A DNA stretch of 64,000 bases, taken from Sphingobium lactosutens (GTDB lineage Bacteria > Pseudomonadota > Alphaproteobacteria > Sphingomonadales > Sphingomonadaceae). The stretch covers positions 95,034 to 159,033 of the forward strand of contig NZ_QJQX01000085.1 in NCBI RefSeq assembly GCF_013393185.1. The letters run 5' to 3'. Below, one piece after another: positions 39,299 to 47,185 of this stretch. Position numbers and translations under genes: made by a program. The notes under the pieces are model-generated. The model saw nothing but the letters and a program-made list of their open reading frames with translations. It was not told the origin of the DNA and made no database searches. How positions within the stretch are numbered: the first letter of the stretch is position 1; each line of letters starts with the position of its first letter.

Positions 39299-39802
39299 AT
39301 GGCAATGCGTGATTTGGTTCCGTGGCGCCGGCAGGAGAATACGGCGCCTGCGACGTACCAGCAGAGGGAACAAAGCCCCTTCGCTCAGCTGCATCGGGAG
39401 ATGGACAGGCTTTTTGACGACTTCTTCCGCACGCCCATGGTGGGTGGAAGCGCTCTGTCTGGCCCAGGCTGGCCCAGTCTGGAGGTGAAGGAGAGTGAAA
39501 ACCAGGTGACGATCACCGCAGAACTACCCGGCATGAACGAGAAGGATATCGAACTCTCGATCTATAATGGTGTCCTTACCCTCAGGGGCGAAAAGAAGAG
39601 CGAGCATGAAGACAAGGACCGGGGCTGGTCGGAACGCTTCTACGGCCGCTTCGAACGATCCATCGCTCTTCCGGCGGGCGCGGACGAAGAACATTGCGGC
39701 GCTGATTTCAGAGACGGCGTGCTGACCGTGCGCCTTCCGAAATCGGATGCGCCGGACAAGGGGCGCAGGATCCAGATCGGCGCGCCGCAGACACAGCATT
39801 GA
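39299..39802 (+). CDS. Small heat-shock protein (Hsp20), 167 aa
   Basis: Second Hsp20, of the other class: RDLVPW, then HREMDRLFDDFF, an alpha-crystallin domain with ENQVTITAELPGMNEKDIELSIYNGVLTLRGEKK, and the ending GVLTVRLPK. ATG at 39299 follows AAGGAG by 7 bases. It has no ROSE-like leader of its own and is probably co-transcribed with the first hsp20 (55-base gap). A terminator follows. Such pairs are often carried on plasmids as stress-tolerance genes. Confidence 0.93.
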   Translation: MAMRDLVPWRRQENTAPATYQQREQSPFAQLHREMDRLFDDFFRTPMVGGSALSGPGWPSLEVKESENQVTITAELPGMNEKDIELSIYNGVLTLRGEKKSEHEDKDRGWSERFYGRFERSIALPAGADEEHCGADFRDGVLTVRLPKSDAPDKGRRIQIGAPQTQH

Positions 39803-39809
39803 CTCTTCA

Positions 39810-39834
39810 GGCGTGCCGCCTTGCGCGGCACGCC
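39810..39834 (+). terminator. Intrinsic terminator after the hsp20 pair
   Basis: A perfect 10-base stem GGCGTGCCGC / GCGGCACGCC with a short CTTGC loop, followed by GCCCTTTCTTC. Confidence 0.75.
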
Positions 39835-39989
39835 GCCCTTTCTTCGCGGTACTTTCACTGCGTACTCGTGAAGCGCTTTCGATCCGTTCCCGCCCTCCAA
39901 CGCCTATTTTTCTGCTCTCAGCTGCAGACCGACCGGTTTTACCATGAATAGTCTGGGGGTGAGGGTTGAGCGTTTCGCATTTGACCAGA

Positions 39990-40910
39990 CTACGATTCGT
40001 CAGCGGCATGGGCGACCTCGACCAACCAGTCATGAAATGCGCTCACTTCATATCGCCGTAATGCTTTTGGAGAAGCCACAACATAGTAAGCCCATTTCAC
40101 CGGCCAGTGTTGCTGAGGCAGCAAATGCACGAGACGGCCGCTGTCCAGCTCCTGGGCGACCAGGGCCTTGCGCACGAGCGCCACACCTTGCCCAGCAATA
40201 GCGCCTTGAATGACGGCAGCGGTCGAATTGATTTTCAACCCCCGATCCGACGGCATCCGGTTCGACCCCGCACGTGCAAGCCATTCCGCCCAGCTAGGAA
40301 ACTCACCTCCTGGATGGGGTGTGCCGTCGTGAATAAGCGTCTGGTCAGCGATCCACCCTGCCGTTGGCTGTTCCCCCACTGGCACCAAACGCTGATGACA
40401 AACTGCAATGATCTCCTCGGCCATGAGATGGGTCGCTTTGACGCCTTTCCACTGACCCAAGCCGCAGCGTATTCCAAGATCCGCCTCTCCATGGGCGAGA
40501 TCGATGACGCGGTCTGACACATCCAGTCGGACATCGATCGAAGGGCACGCCGTTACAAAATCTTCCAGTCGGGGGAGAAGCCAGTTGGCGACTAAGGCTT
40601 GAGACGCTGTCACTATCACCACCGATCGGGCTTTCCGCCCACGCAGCTTCTTGAGCCCCGATTCAAGCAGATCGAGGCCCTGAGATATGTCCTCCAGCGC
40701 CTCCCGCGCTTCTTCGGCCGGCAATAGCCGCTCTGAGCCGGTCCGAGTGCGTCGGAATAGCGGGTAACCGACCCAGTCCTCCAGAGACCGAACAAGCTGT
40801 CCCACGGCTGCGGGGGTTACGTCCAACTCGGTTGCGGCACCCACGAAGCTGCCATGGCGAGCGGACGCTTCCAGTGCCTGCAGAGATTTAAGCCGGGTTA
40901 GAAATCGCAT
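39990..40910 (-). CDS. LysR-family transcriptional regulator (GcvA-like), 306 aa
   Basis: N-terminal winged HTH: LKSLQALEASARHGSFVGAATELDVTPAAVGQLVRSLEDWVGYPLF, the usual LysR order, then a periplasmic-binding-protein-like effector domain with VIVTASQALVANWLLPRLEDF. Length is normal. It is divergent from the SDR at 41040 with a 129-base gap, the standard arrangement for a LysR gene controlling its neighbour. The effector is unknown. Confidence 0.9.
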   Translation of the reverse strand: MRFLTRLKSLQALEASARHGSFVGAATELDVTPAAVGQLVRSLEDWVGYPLFRRTRTGSERLLPAEEAREALEDISQGLDLLESGLKKLRGRKARSVVIVTASQALVANWLLPRLEDFVTACPSIDVRLDVSDRVIDLAHGEADLGIRCGLGQWKGVKATHLMAEEIIAVCHQRLVPVGEQPTAGWIADQTLIHDGTPHPGGEFPSWAEWLARAGSNRMPSDRGLKINSTAAVIQGAIAGQGVALVRKALVAQELDSGRLVHLLPQQHWPVKWAYYVVASPKALRRYEVSAFHDWLVEVAHAADES

Positions 40911-41039
40911 GATGCCTGAATAGCGCGACCGGGCACGCCGACAAAGTTTTTCTTTCTTTGCGATGTCGGCCGTTTGCCTCGCCCAGTCCGCTGCCTTCGC
41001 TCATTTGAGCAACTCAAGCGGCAATGAGGATCGGACGAA

Positions 41040-41783
41040 ATGCTCCACGGCAAGACAGCGCTGGTGACCGGCGGCTCAAGCGGCATTGGTCTCTCCTCCG
41101 CCGCGCTGCTGCGCGACCAGGGTGCGCGTGTCGCCATCATGGGCAGCTCCGGCGCGAAGCTGGAGCGCGCCAAAGCGGAACTCGGCGCCGATGTTCTCAC
41201 GATTTGCGGTGACGTCTCTTCCATCGATGATCTTATGTTGATGCGCGCCGAACTTGAACGAACTTTCGGCACGATCGACATTCTGTTCGCCAATGCTGGC
41301 GTCGCGGCGGGCACCCCGATTGGAAGCACCGACGAGGCAAGCTACAGCCGAATAATGGACGTCAATGTGAAAGGCGTCTTCTTCACCGTTCAAGCCGTGC
41401 TGCCATTGATGCGCGAAGGCGGATCCATCATCCTCAACACCTCTTGGCTCAACCAGGTTGGGGCGCCCGGCCGCGCCATATTGTCGGCTTCCAAGGCGGC
41501 CGTACGCTCTTTTGCTCGCACGCTCTCGGCTGAACTGCTGGATCGCAAGATCCGCGTCAATGCCGTCAGCCCCGGCTCCATCGAAACGCCAATCCATCGC
41601 GGCAGCGGCCAGAGCGAGCAGGATTTTCGCGCTTATTCGCAGCGCATGGGCGCGCAGGTGCCGCTCGGTCGGATGGGCAAGCCAGAGGAGATCGCCGCTG
41701 CTGTTCTGTTCCTGGCCAGTGATGCATCCAGTTACATGCTCGGTGCGGAGATAGTCGTCGATGGCGGCAGGGCGGAGTTGTGA
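41040..41783 (+). CDS. SDR-family protein lacking the catalytic tyrosine, 247 aa
   Basis: SDR fold: cofactor motif TGGSSGIG, LFANAGV, DVNVKG, and a C-terminal VVDGG. At the active site the expected Y-S-A-S-K reads L-S-A-S-K (codon TTG at 41479-41481), so the catalytic Tyr is Leu, while Lys and the ILNTSW serine region remain. Close relatives read YSATKAAVRSFARTW there. It may be a non-catalytic binding protein, use another residue, or carry a mutation. It heads the run SDR, cupin, DUF2938, flavin oxidase, divergent from LysR. Confidence 0.85.
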   Translation: MLHGKTALVTGGSSGIGLSSAALLRDQGARVAIMGSSGAKLERAKAELGADVLTICGDVSSIDDLMLMRAELERTFGTIDILFANAGVAAGTPIGSTDEASYSRIMDVNVKGVFFTVQAVLPLMREGGSIILNTSWLNQVGAPGRAILSASKAAVRSFARTLSAELLDRKIRVNAVSPGSIETPIHRGSGQSEQDFRAYSQRMGAQVPLGRMGKPEEIAAAVLFLASDASSYMLGAEIVVDGGRAEL

Positions 41784-42463
41784 CCAGGATGCTGAACGCT
41801 GATCTGACCAGCCGAGCCTCCGTTCAGGCGGACGAACTGGACTGGATGCCCAGCCCGATGAATGGGGTCGAGCGCCGCATGCTGTTCCGCATCGGGGAGG
41901 AACAGGCGCGGGCCACTTCGATCGTGCGCTATGCGCCAGGCAGCAGCTTTTCCCGCCACGAGCATCCCGGTGGCGAAGAGATATTCGTTCTGGACGGCGT
42001 GTTCCAGGATGAAACCGGCGACTTCCCTGCAGGCAGTTACATCCGCAATCCGCCCGGCACTGGACATGCACCGAAAAGCGATGTGGGCTGCATCATCTTC
42101 GTGAAGCTATGGCAGTTAAGTGCGAGTGATCGGCAGCGCATCGTTCGGCAGCCGCGCGAGGGAGAAGCAACTCGCCCTCGTTCAGGCGTCGCGCAATCAC
42201 GGATGTTGTTCGAGAGCCCTTCCGAACATGTGGTGCTGGAGCAGTGGAGTCCGGGAGCGGAAATCGTCCTCATGAACCCGGAAGGACTGGAACTGCTCGT
42301 CGTTGACGGAACGATTCAGAGCGAGGGCGACATGTTGCGCCGCATGGGCTGGCTCCGCATCCCGGCCGGTGAGCCGCTTCATGCACAAGCCGTACCCCAC
42401 GGCGCACAGATATGGCTGAAATGGGCTCCGCTGCGGCACGAAGATGTATGCGCGTTTGCGTAA
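41780..42463 (+). CDS. Cupin (ChrR-like bicupin) protein, 227 aa
   Basis: Two cupin modules. The first has the clear metal motif FSRHEHPGGEEIFVLDG...G.Y.RNPPGTGH; the second (VLEQWSPGAEIVL...LLVVDG) is degenerate. This resembles the C-terminal cupin of the anti-sigma factor ChrR, without its N-terminal zinc domain, so a small-molecule dioxygenase or sensor role is possible. GTG at 41780 overlaps the SDR stop; ATG 41789 is an alternative. Co-transcribed with the SDR. Confidence 0.8.
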   Translation: MTRMLNADLTSRASVQADELDWMPSPMNGVERRMLFRIGEEQARATSIVRYAPGSSFSRHEHPGGEEIFVLDGVFQDETGDFPAGSYIRNPPGTGHAPKSDVGCIIFVKLWQLSASDRQRIVRQPREGEATRPRSGVAQSRMLFESPSEHVVLEQWSPGAEIVLMNPEGLELLVVDGTIQSEGDMLRRMGWLRIPAGEPLHAQAVPHGAQIWLKWAPLRHEDVCAFA

Positions 42464-42475
42464 TGGAGAGGAAGA

Positions 42476-42958
42476 ATGGATGACTTGATCAAGGCGGCGC
42501 TAATTGGCGTCGGCGGCACTATTGTTCTGGACATATGGGCGCTGTTTCTGACGCGGACCTTCCAGATACCCGGTATGAATTGGTCGATGGTCGGCCGCTG
42601 GATCGGCACGATGCCACAAGGGCAGTTTGCCCATGCGAGCATGGCGGCGGTTAAGCCCGTCGCCGGCGAGACGACGATCGGGTGGGCTGCGCATTATCTC
42701 ATCGGCATGGCCTATGGCCTGATCCTGCTTGCCATCTGGGGCTCACCATGGATCGCGCGACCAACGATCCTGCCGCCGCTGCTCGTGTCCTGGACACTTC
42801 TGGTCGCGCCCTATTTCATCATGATGCCCGGCATGGGTTCAGGTGTCGCCGGCTCGAAGACTCCCAAGCCCAACGTCGCTCGCTTGAAGAGCCTTGTGGG
42901 ACATTCTGTCTTCGGCATTGGTATGTTCTGGACAGCCCTGCTGCTCTCTAGACTGTGA
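42476..42958 (+). CDS. DUF2938-type inner-membrane protein, 160 aa
   Basis: Four hydrophobic segments: AALIGVGGTIVLDIWALFL, YLIGMAYGLILLAIW, LLVSWTLLVAPYFIMM and GHSVFGIGMFWTALLL. The layout and the MPGMGSGVAGSKTPKP motif fit the DUF2938 family (uncharacterised membrane proteins). The ATG at 42476 follows GGAGAGGAA. It lies 12 bases after the cupin gene in the same transcript. Function unknown. Confidence 0.8.
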   Translation: MDDLIKAALIGVGGTIVLDIWALFLTRTFQIPGMNWSMVGRWIGTMPQGQFAHASMAAVKPVAGETTIGWAAHYLIGMAYGLILLAIWGSPWIARPTILPPLLVSWTLLVAPYFIMMPGMGSGVAGSKTPKPNVARLKSLVGHSVFGIGMFWTALLLSRL

Positions 42959-42991
42959 CCGGCATGCTGATCCCTTCCGTGAAGGTGTGAA

Positions 42992-44101
42992 ATGAAGCAA
43001 AGACAGGTTGGCATCATCGGAGGGGGCCTCGCCGGCCTCCATGCTGCGCGGCGGTTGCAGGCAGCCGGTATCGATTATGTGCTGATTGAGGCACGCGATC
43101 GTCTGGGCGGCCGCATCTTGTCCGTGGATCAACACGGTCAGCCTTGCGACGACGGGTTCGATCTTGGCCCGTCCTGGTATCGGCCGCACATGCAGCCAGC
43201 CATGGCCGAACTGGTCGCGGAACTCGAGCTTTCAGCCTTCTGCCAGAGTAGTGATGGCGACGTCATCTTCGAGCGCATGTCTCGTGAGGCACTGCAGCGC
43301 TATCGCGGCACAGCTCAGGAACAGCAGAGCATGCGTCTGACCGGCGGCACAGTGGCGCTGGTGCGTGCGCTCTCACGCGATCTGCCGACCGACAGGATCT
43401 TACTCGGCGCGCGCGTGAGCGCCATGACGTTGGCCCCAGGAGGCGTCGAGCTGAGCATCAATCTGACGAATAGATCGAAGCAGAGCATCATCGCACAACA
43501 GGTGATCGCCGCCCTGCCCCCTCGACTGCTCGAAGCAACTATAGCCCTTTCGCCAGAACCGGATGTCAGCGATACGGAGCGTTGGCGCGCAACGCCCACA
43601 TGGATGGCGCCGCATGCTAAATTCTTCGCCCTCTACGATCGCCCATTCTGGCGCGATGCGGGCCTGTCGGGCACCGCGCAAAGCATGGTGGGGCCGATGG
43701 TGGAAATACATGATGCGACGACCGCATCTAGCGGTGCGGCGCTGTTCGGCTTCCTTGGAGTCGCGGCAGATCAGCGCGCGCTGCTTGGGCAAGATGCGCT
43801 AGCGCGCGCCTGTCTGGACCAGTTCGCGCGCGTCTTCGGAGCAGATGCACGTGCGTTGAAGTCGACGCTTCTCAAGGACTGGGCCGCCGACTCGTTGACC
43901 GCGACCGAAGCTGACCGCAGCGCGGCGGGCCACATCCTCCCGAGCACCGCGCCATGGGTGTCGGGTGAATGGCAGGAGAGACTGTCGCTAGCCGGGAGCG
44001 AGACGAGTCCATCTGAGGCTGGCTATCTCGCAGGCGCGGTGACTGCGGCTGAACTCGTCGTGGCCGCGACGCTCAGGCGGATGGCGGGGTCAGCGCGCTG
44101 A
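42992..44101 (+). CDS. Flavin-containing amine oxidoreductase family protein, 369 aa
   Basis: The N-terminal FAD motif GIIGGGLAGLHAARRLQAAGI is followed by an acidic residue (LIEARDRLGGRI), the GG-R motif of monoamine oxidase-like flavoproteins. FDLGPSWYRP and a C-terminal SGEWQERLSLAGSET...GYLAGAV close the FAD site. At 369 residues it is shorter than typical amine oxidases (about 450), so the substrate domain is compact. Last gene of the SDR-cupin-DUF2938 run. It may oxidise an amine or another C-H/N-H bond; the substrate is unknown. Confidence 0.85.
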   Translation: MKQRQVGIIGGGLAGLHAARRLQAAGIDYVLIEARDRLGGRILSVDQHGQPCDDGFDLGPSWYRPHMQPAMAELVAELELSAFCQSSDGDVIFERMSREALQRYRGTAQEQQSMRLTGGTVALVRALSRDLPTDRILLGARVSAMTLAPGGVELSINLTNRSKQSIIAQQVIAALPPRLLEATIALSPEPDVSDTERWRATPTWMAPHAKFFALYDRPFWRDAGLSGTAQSMVGPMVEIHDATTASSGAALFGFLGVAADQRALLGQDALARACLDQFARVFGADARALKSTLLKDWAADSLTATEADRSAAGHILPSTAPWVSGEWQERLSLAGSETSPSEAGYLAGAVTAAELVVAATLRRMAGSAR

Positions 44102-44147
44102 TGGCGTATGTTGGCGCACGACCCCCGCCAGGTGATAGAAAGGTTAG

Positions 44148-44351
44148 ATGATGATTGCATGGCGAACCATGCTCACTACGGCCAGTGCCGCGCTTGGCAC
44201 GCTCTCGGGTACCGCACTGGGCCTGTTTCTTACCTGCCCCGCCGGTGCTCTGGAAAGTAGACTGCATATTGTCCCCCAGCACTTTGTTCGCGGCCAAGCC
44301 GCCTTCATCCTTGCCGGGCGAAAGCAGCCGGTGGCGCAGGGTGGCGCGTGA
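44148..44351 (+). CDS. Possible small exported protein, 67 aa
   Basis: ATG at 44148 (or 44151) with AAAGG upstream. The N terminus looks like a signal peptide or single membrane segment: MLTTASAALGTLSGTALGLFL, followed by CPAGA and a short tail. No family is recognised; the tail composition is unconvincing. It could be a truncated gene end at the boundary of the next island. Confidence 0.3.
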   Translation: MMIAWRTMLTTASAALGTLSGTALGLFLTCPAGALESRLHIVPQHFVRGQAAFILAGRKQPVAQGGA

Positions 44352-44676
44352 TTGTCAGTGCACGGCGGATTTTTTCACAATCCGACCCTTCCCGGACGCT
44401 CAGCCCTCCATTTCTGCTTCTCGGATGCTGACTGTCTGTTTTTCAATCCCGCGCCGAGCCTAATGACTGGCTCATATCAAATCGCGCAACTGGATAATGA
44501 AGATTCGATTTGAACGGAATTTCCATCATATGTTCTGCTCGAGCCGTGTCGCACGCCCAGCTATTGCGGGCACGAGCATCTCGCATATAAAGGCGCGCGA
44601 GACTTTGGGAAAGTTGCTGGATATCGTCGTGAAGGACGGCGGTTGACTTTTATGAGCGTGGTTTTTGGGAGGGGGA
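44352..44676. other. Gene-free boundary between flavin oxidase region and island
   Basis: Nothing coding is supported. CATTTCTGCTTCTCGGATGCTGACTGTCTG near 44411-44440 resembles sequence at 39905-39940, consistent with degraded repeat DNA. AT content rises toward 44677. Confidence 0.5.
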
Positions 44677-45729
44677 ATGTCACGTCAGTTGAGGTTGACC
44701 AAGTTCAGCGATCTATCGCTCGCCGACCCGTTCTTCGACAGCCTGAAGGCGGGTTACAAGGGCTTCCCCCAATGGTTTGAGAGTAAGGCAAACGAGCCAG
44801 TTTACGCTGTCATTGACGATCAAACCGACGAACTAAGTGGGATGATCTATCTGAAGCAGGAGAATGGTCCGGTTACCGACGTCGAGCCGCCGCTACCTGA
44901 TCGCCTCTGGCTGAAGGTCGGCACTCTCAAGATCGAGGGTAAGGGTACGCGTCTCGGGGAGCGCGTGATAAAGAAGATCTTTGACACCGCTATCGGCGTA
45001 GGTGCAGAGGGCGTCTATGTTACCGTCTTCGAACTTCACGAGAAGTTGATCGAACTATTCAAGCGCTATGGCTTCGTCGAGCAGGCGAGCAAGACCACCA
45101 ACGACGGCATAGAAAAGGTACTGGTGCGTTCGCTGACTGAATTTGCCGGGGATCGCTTGAAGGATTATCCCTTCGTGCACCGTCAAGGCAAAAAGGCGTG
45201 GTTGCTGGCGATCTACCCTGCCTATCACACCCGACTTCTGCCCGATTCCATCCTAAAGAACGAGCCCATCGAGCTTATACAGGACGTCTCCCACACCAAT
45301 ACTATTCACAAGGTGTATATCGGCAGATTGTCGCTGGGCCGAATGGCGCCGGGGGACATCGTTATTTTCTACCGGACGAGCGACAAAAAGGGGCCAGCCT
45401 ATTTCCGTTCGGTGGTAAGCTCGATATGCGTGGTCGAGGAGGTCAGGGCCAAGAAGGACTTCGTTAATGTCGAGGCCTTTCTCGCATATACGATGCCGCG
45501 TAGCGTGTTCTCTGAGGAGGAGCTACGCGATCAATGGACTAATTCGAAGCGGCTGTACGTCGCCAAGATGACCTATAATGCGGCTTTCGAAAAGCGTACG
45601 ACCCGTGGTCAGCTGCTCGGCAGCGTGATCTCGGAACAGCCACGCTGGGATTTTCGCGCGCTGACCAGCAGTCAACTCGACCGTATACTCGAACTAGGTG
45701 AAGTAAATGCGCGTCTTATTGTCGATTAA
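44677..45729 (+). CDS. GNAT acetyltransferase-like domain fused to a PUA/EVE-like domain, 350 aa
   Basis: Residues about 1-160 fit a GNAT N-acetyltransferase fold: LKIEGKGTRLGERVIKKIF is the acetyl-CoA loop, and ELHEKLIELFKRYGFVE the typical final strand-helix. The C-terminal half (YIGRLSLGRMAPGDIVIFYRTS, VVEEV, VFSEEEL) looks like a PUA/EVE-type RNA- or modified-base-binding domain. ATG 44677 follows GGGAGG. It overlaps the ASCH gene by 23 bases. The fusion suggests acetylation of a tRNA, nucleobase or protein found through nucleic-acid binding, which is inference. GC content is lower than in the catabolic genes. Confidence 0.72.
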   Translation: MSRQLRLTKFSDLSLADPFFDSLKAGYKGFPQWFESKANEPVYAVIDDQTDELSGMIYLKQENGPVTDVEPPLPDRLWLKVGTLKIEGKGTRLGERVIKKIFDTAIGVGAEGVYVTVFELHEKLIELFKRYGFVEQASKTTNDGIEKVLVRSLTEFAGDRLKDYPFVHRQGKKAWLLAIYPAYHTRLLPDSILKNEPIELIQDVSHTNTIHKVYIGRLSLGRMAPGDIVIFYRTSDKKGPAYFRSVVSSICVVEEVRAKKDFVNVEAFLAYTMPRSVFSEEELRDQWTNSKRLYVAKMTYNAAFEKRTTRGQLLGSVISEQPRWDFRALTSSQLDRILELGEVNARLIVD

Positions 45730-46126
45730 ACCGGAACATGTGGAGAATATCCGGCGAGGCATAAAGACATTCGAGTTTCGTCGCCGAATTTTCGCGCGCC
45801 GCGACGTCCGTACTATTCTCATTTATTGTACGCGACCGGTGGGCCGGTTGATCGGTGAATTCGATATCGCCGACATCCTTGAGGACGAACCCGAGGCGCT
45901 CTGGGCGTCAACAGCCGATGGATCGGGCATATCCAAGGATTTTTTTGACTCTTATTTTGAAGGTCGGACTCGCGGCTATGCGCTCCAGATCGGCGCGCTG
46001 CGGATTTATGATGAGCCAATCTGCCCAAGCGAGTGGTTCGATAACTTCACACCACCTCAATCCTATATGTACGTCGGACCGGCCGAACCAGGCTGCCCAC
46101 CACCTCGCCAGCTGGCCATGCTGTGA
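45707..46126 (+). CDS. ASCH/PUA-like domain protein (COG4933-like), 139 aa
   Basis: A single ASCH/PUA-like domain: LLSIKPEHVENIRRGIKTFEFRRRIF is the hallmark opening, then ILIYCTRPVGRLIGEFDI and SGISKDFFDSYFEGR.RGYA. Related proteins are annotated as predicted RNA-binding or transcriptional regulators. The start lies 23 bases inside the preceding gene, and its stop overlaps the next start (TGATG), so the three genes are one translational unit. Probably binds RNA or modified nucleotides. Confidence 0.8.
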   Translation: MRVLLSIKPEHVENIRRGIKTFEFRRRIFARRDVRTILIYCTRPVGRLIGEFDIADILEDEPEALWASTADGSGISKDFFDSYFEGRTRGYALQIGALRIYDEPICPSEWFDNFTPPQSYMYVGPAEPGCPPPRQLAML

Positions 46127-46710
46127 TGATAGGTCGATGCACGCTGGTGTTCGGAGTATCTGGCGTTGGCAAAACCAGCGCCTGTAAGGCCTATGTGGCG
46201 ACCCATCCCGACACTCTGTTCGTAAGTGCGAGCGACCTGCTGAGGGCCGCGCGGCAGAGTAGCGCAGAGGCGCTGCGCACCGCTCCGGCCGACAGGGTGG
46301 TTGAAAACCAGTCGCTGTTGGCTTCGGCGCTGTCAGCCTTTCGTGCTGGCCGGGAGGACAGTCCGATCCTCATCGACGCCCATGGGGTCATTGATAATGA
46401 TCGCGAGCTGGTTCGTGTGCCCGTGTCGGCGATCGCGCCACTAGCGCCCGATCAATTGATCCTCCTCGAAGCACCGGCGGAGGAGGTCGCAGCCCGGCGC
46501 GCTAGCGCCGAGCGCCCGCGGCCCGTTCGAAATCTCGATGCCATCGTCAAGGAAATCGCTACAGAGCGCGAGGTCGTCTCGGGCTTCGCAAGCGCGTTGA
46601 ACCTGCACCTCGTAATTGCCGAGGCAGGCATTGGATTCACGCTTGATGCGCTCCTCGACGCGACATGTCCGTCCCCACCAACGGGAGCGACGTCGAAATG
46701 GGCAGGATGA
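46126..46710 (+). CDS. P-loop NTPase, adenylate-kinase-like, 194 aa
   Basis: A Walker A motif GVSGVGKTS stands at residues 10-18; a possible Walker B is ILIDAHG, and Arg-rich segments AARRASAERPRPVR resemble a kinase lid. The family resembles small AAA_17/AAA_18 nucleotide kinases of unknown substrate. ATG 46126 overlaps the ASCH stop. The 3' end overlaps a convergent GNAT gene by 74 bases. With the GNAT-PUA and ASCH genes it forms a compact trio that may modify a nucleic acid or nucleotide. Confidence 0.75.
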   Translation: MIGRCTLVFGVSGVGKTSACKAYVATHPDTLFVSASDLLRAARQSSAEALRTAPADRVVENQSLLASALSAFRAGREDSPILIDAHGVIDNDRELVRVPVSAIAPLAPDQLILLEAPAEEVAARRASAERPRPVRNLDAIVKEIATEREVVSGFASALNLHLVIAEAGIGFTLDALLDATCPSPPTGATSKWAG

Positions 46711-47185
46711 CCGGGTCATTATAGCCCAGTTCGGTCATCTTCGGCACATAGAGTCCCTCATGCGCCGACGTGACATCAAAGCCATAATAATCGAAAATCC
46801 GTTCGAACTGCGGAAGCTTTGTCGCACTGACGGTCAAATGCGGCCGGTCATGGTCAAGCCATTTGAGCAAACCGTCGAACAACCGCACCCCGATACCACG
46901 GCCTGCATAGGTCGGCGCCACCCGAACAGTACAAATTTTACACTCATCAGCTTCCTTCTTGGCGATTCCTAGCCCAACCATCGCGCCGTCACGTTCGACC
47001 GGCAGCAACAGCCGCGTACCCTGACGCACGCCCGGCACCACCTTCTGGACGAACCAACGTGCTATGCCAGGATAATCCTCGGACAACGGCAATAGGAAAG
47101 TAAGAGTACGCGCCTCCGCATCGCTCATTTTGACAGGATGGGGGTGGGGCGATTTGGCGCCGAGGGTCGAGGCATCGGTGATCAC
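46637..47185 (-). CDS. GNAT-family N-acetyltransferase, 182 aa
   Basis: The acetyl-CoA motif A is RVAPTYAGRGIGVRLFDGL (R-x-x-G-x-G); the preceding strand is CKICTVRVAP, and the tail FDYYGFDVTS follows. It transfers acetyl to an amine of an unknown acceptor. The ATG overlaps the stop of the membrane protein gene as ATGA (47182-47185), so it is translationally coupled to it. Convergent and overlapping with the kinase-like gene. It might be a toxin or self-immunity enzyme, but no such role can be shown. Confidence 0.78.
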   Translation of the reverse strand: MITDASTLGAKSPHPHPVKMSDAEARTLTFLLPLSEDYPGIARWFVQKVVPGVRQGTRLLLPVERDGAMVGLGIAKKEADECKICTVRVAPTYAGRGIGVRLFDGLLKWLDHDRPHLTVSATKLPQFERIFDYYGFDVTSAHEGLYVPKMTELGYNDPVILPISTSLPLVGTDMSRRGAHQA

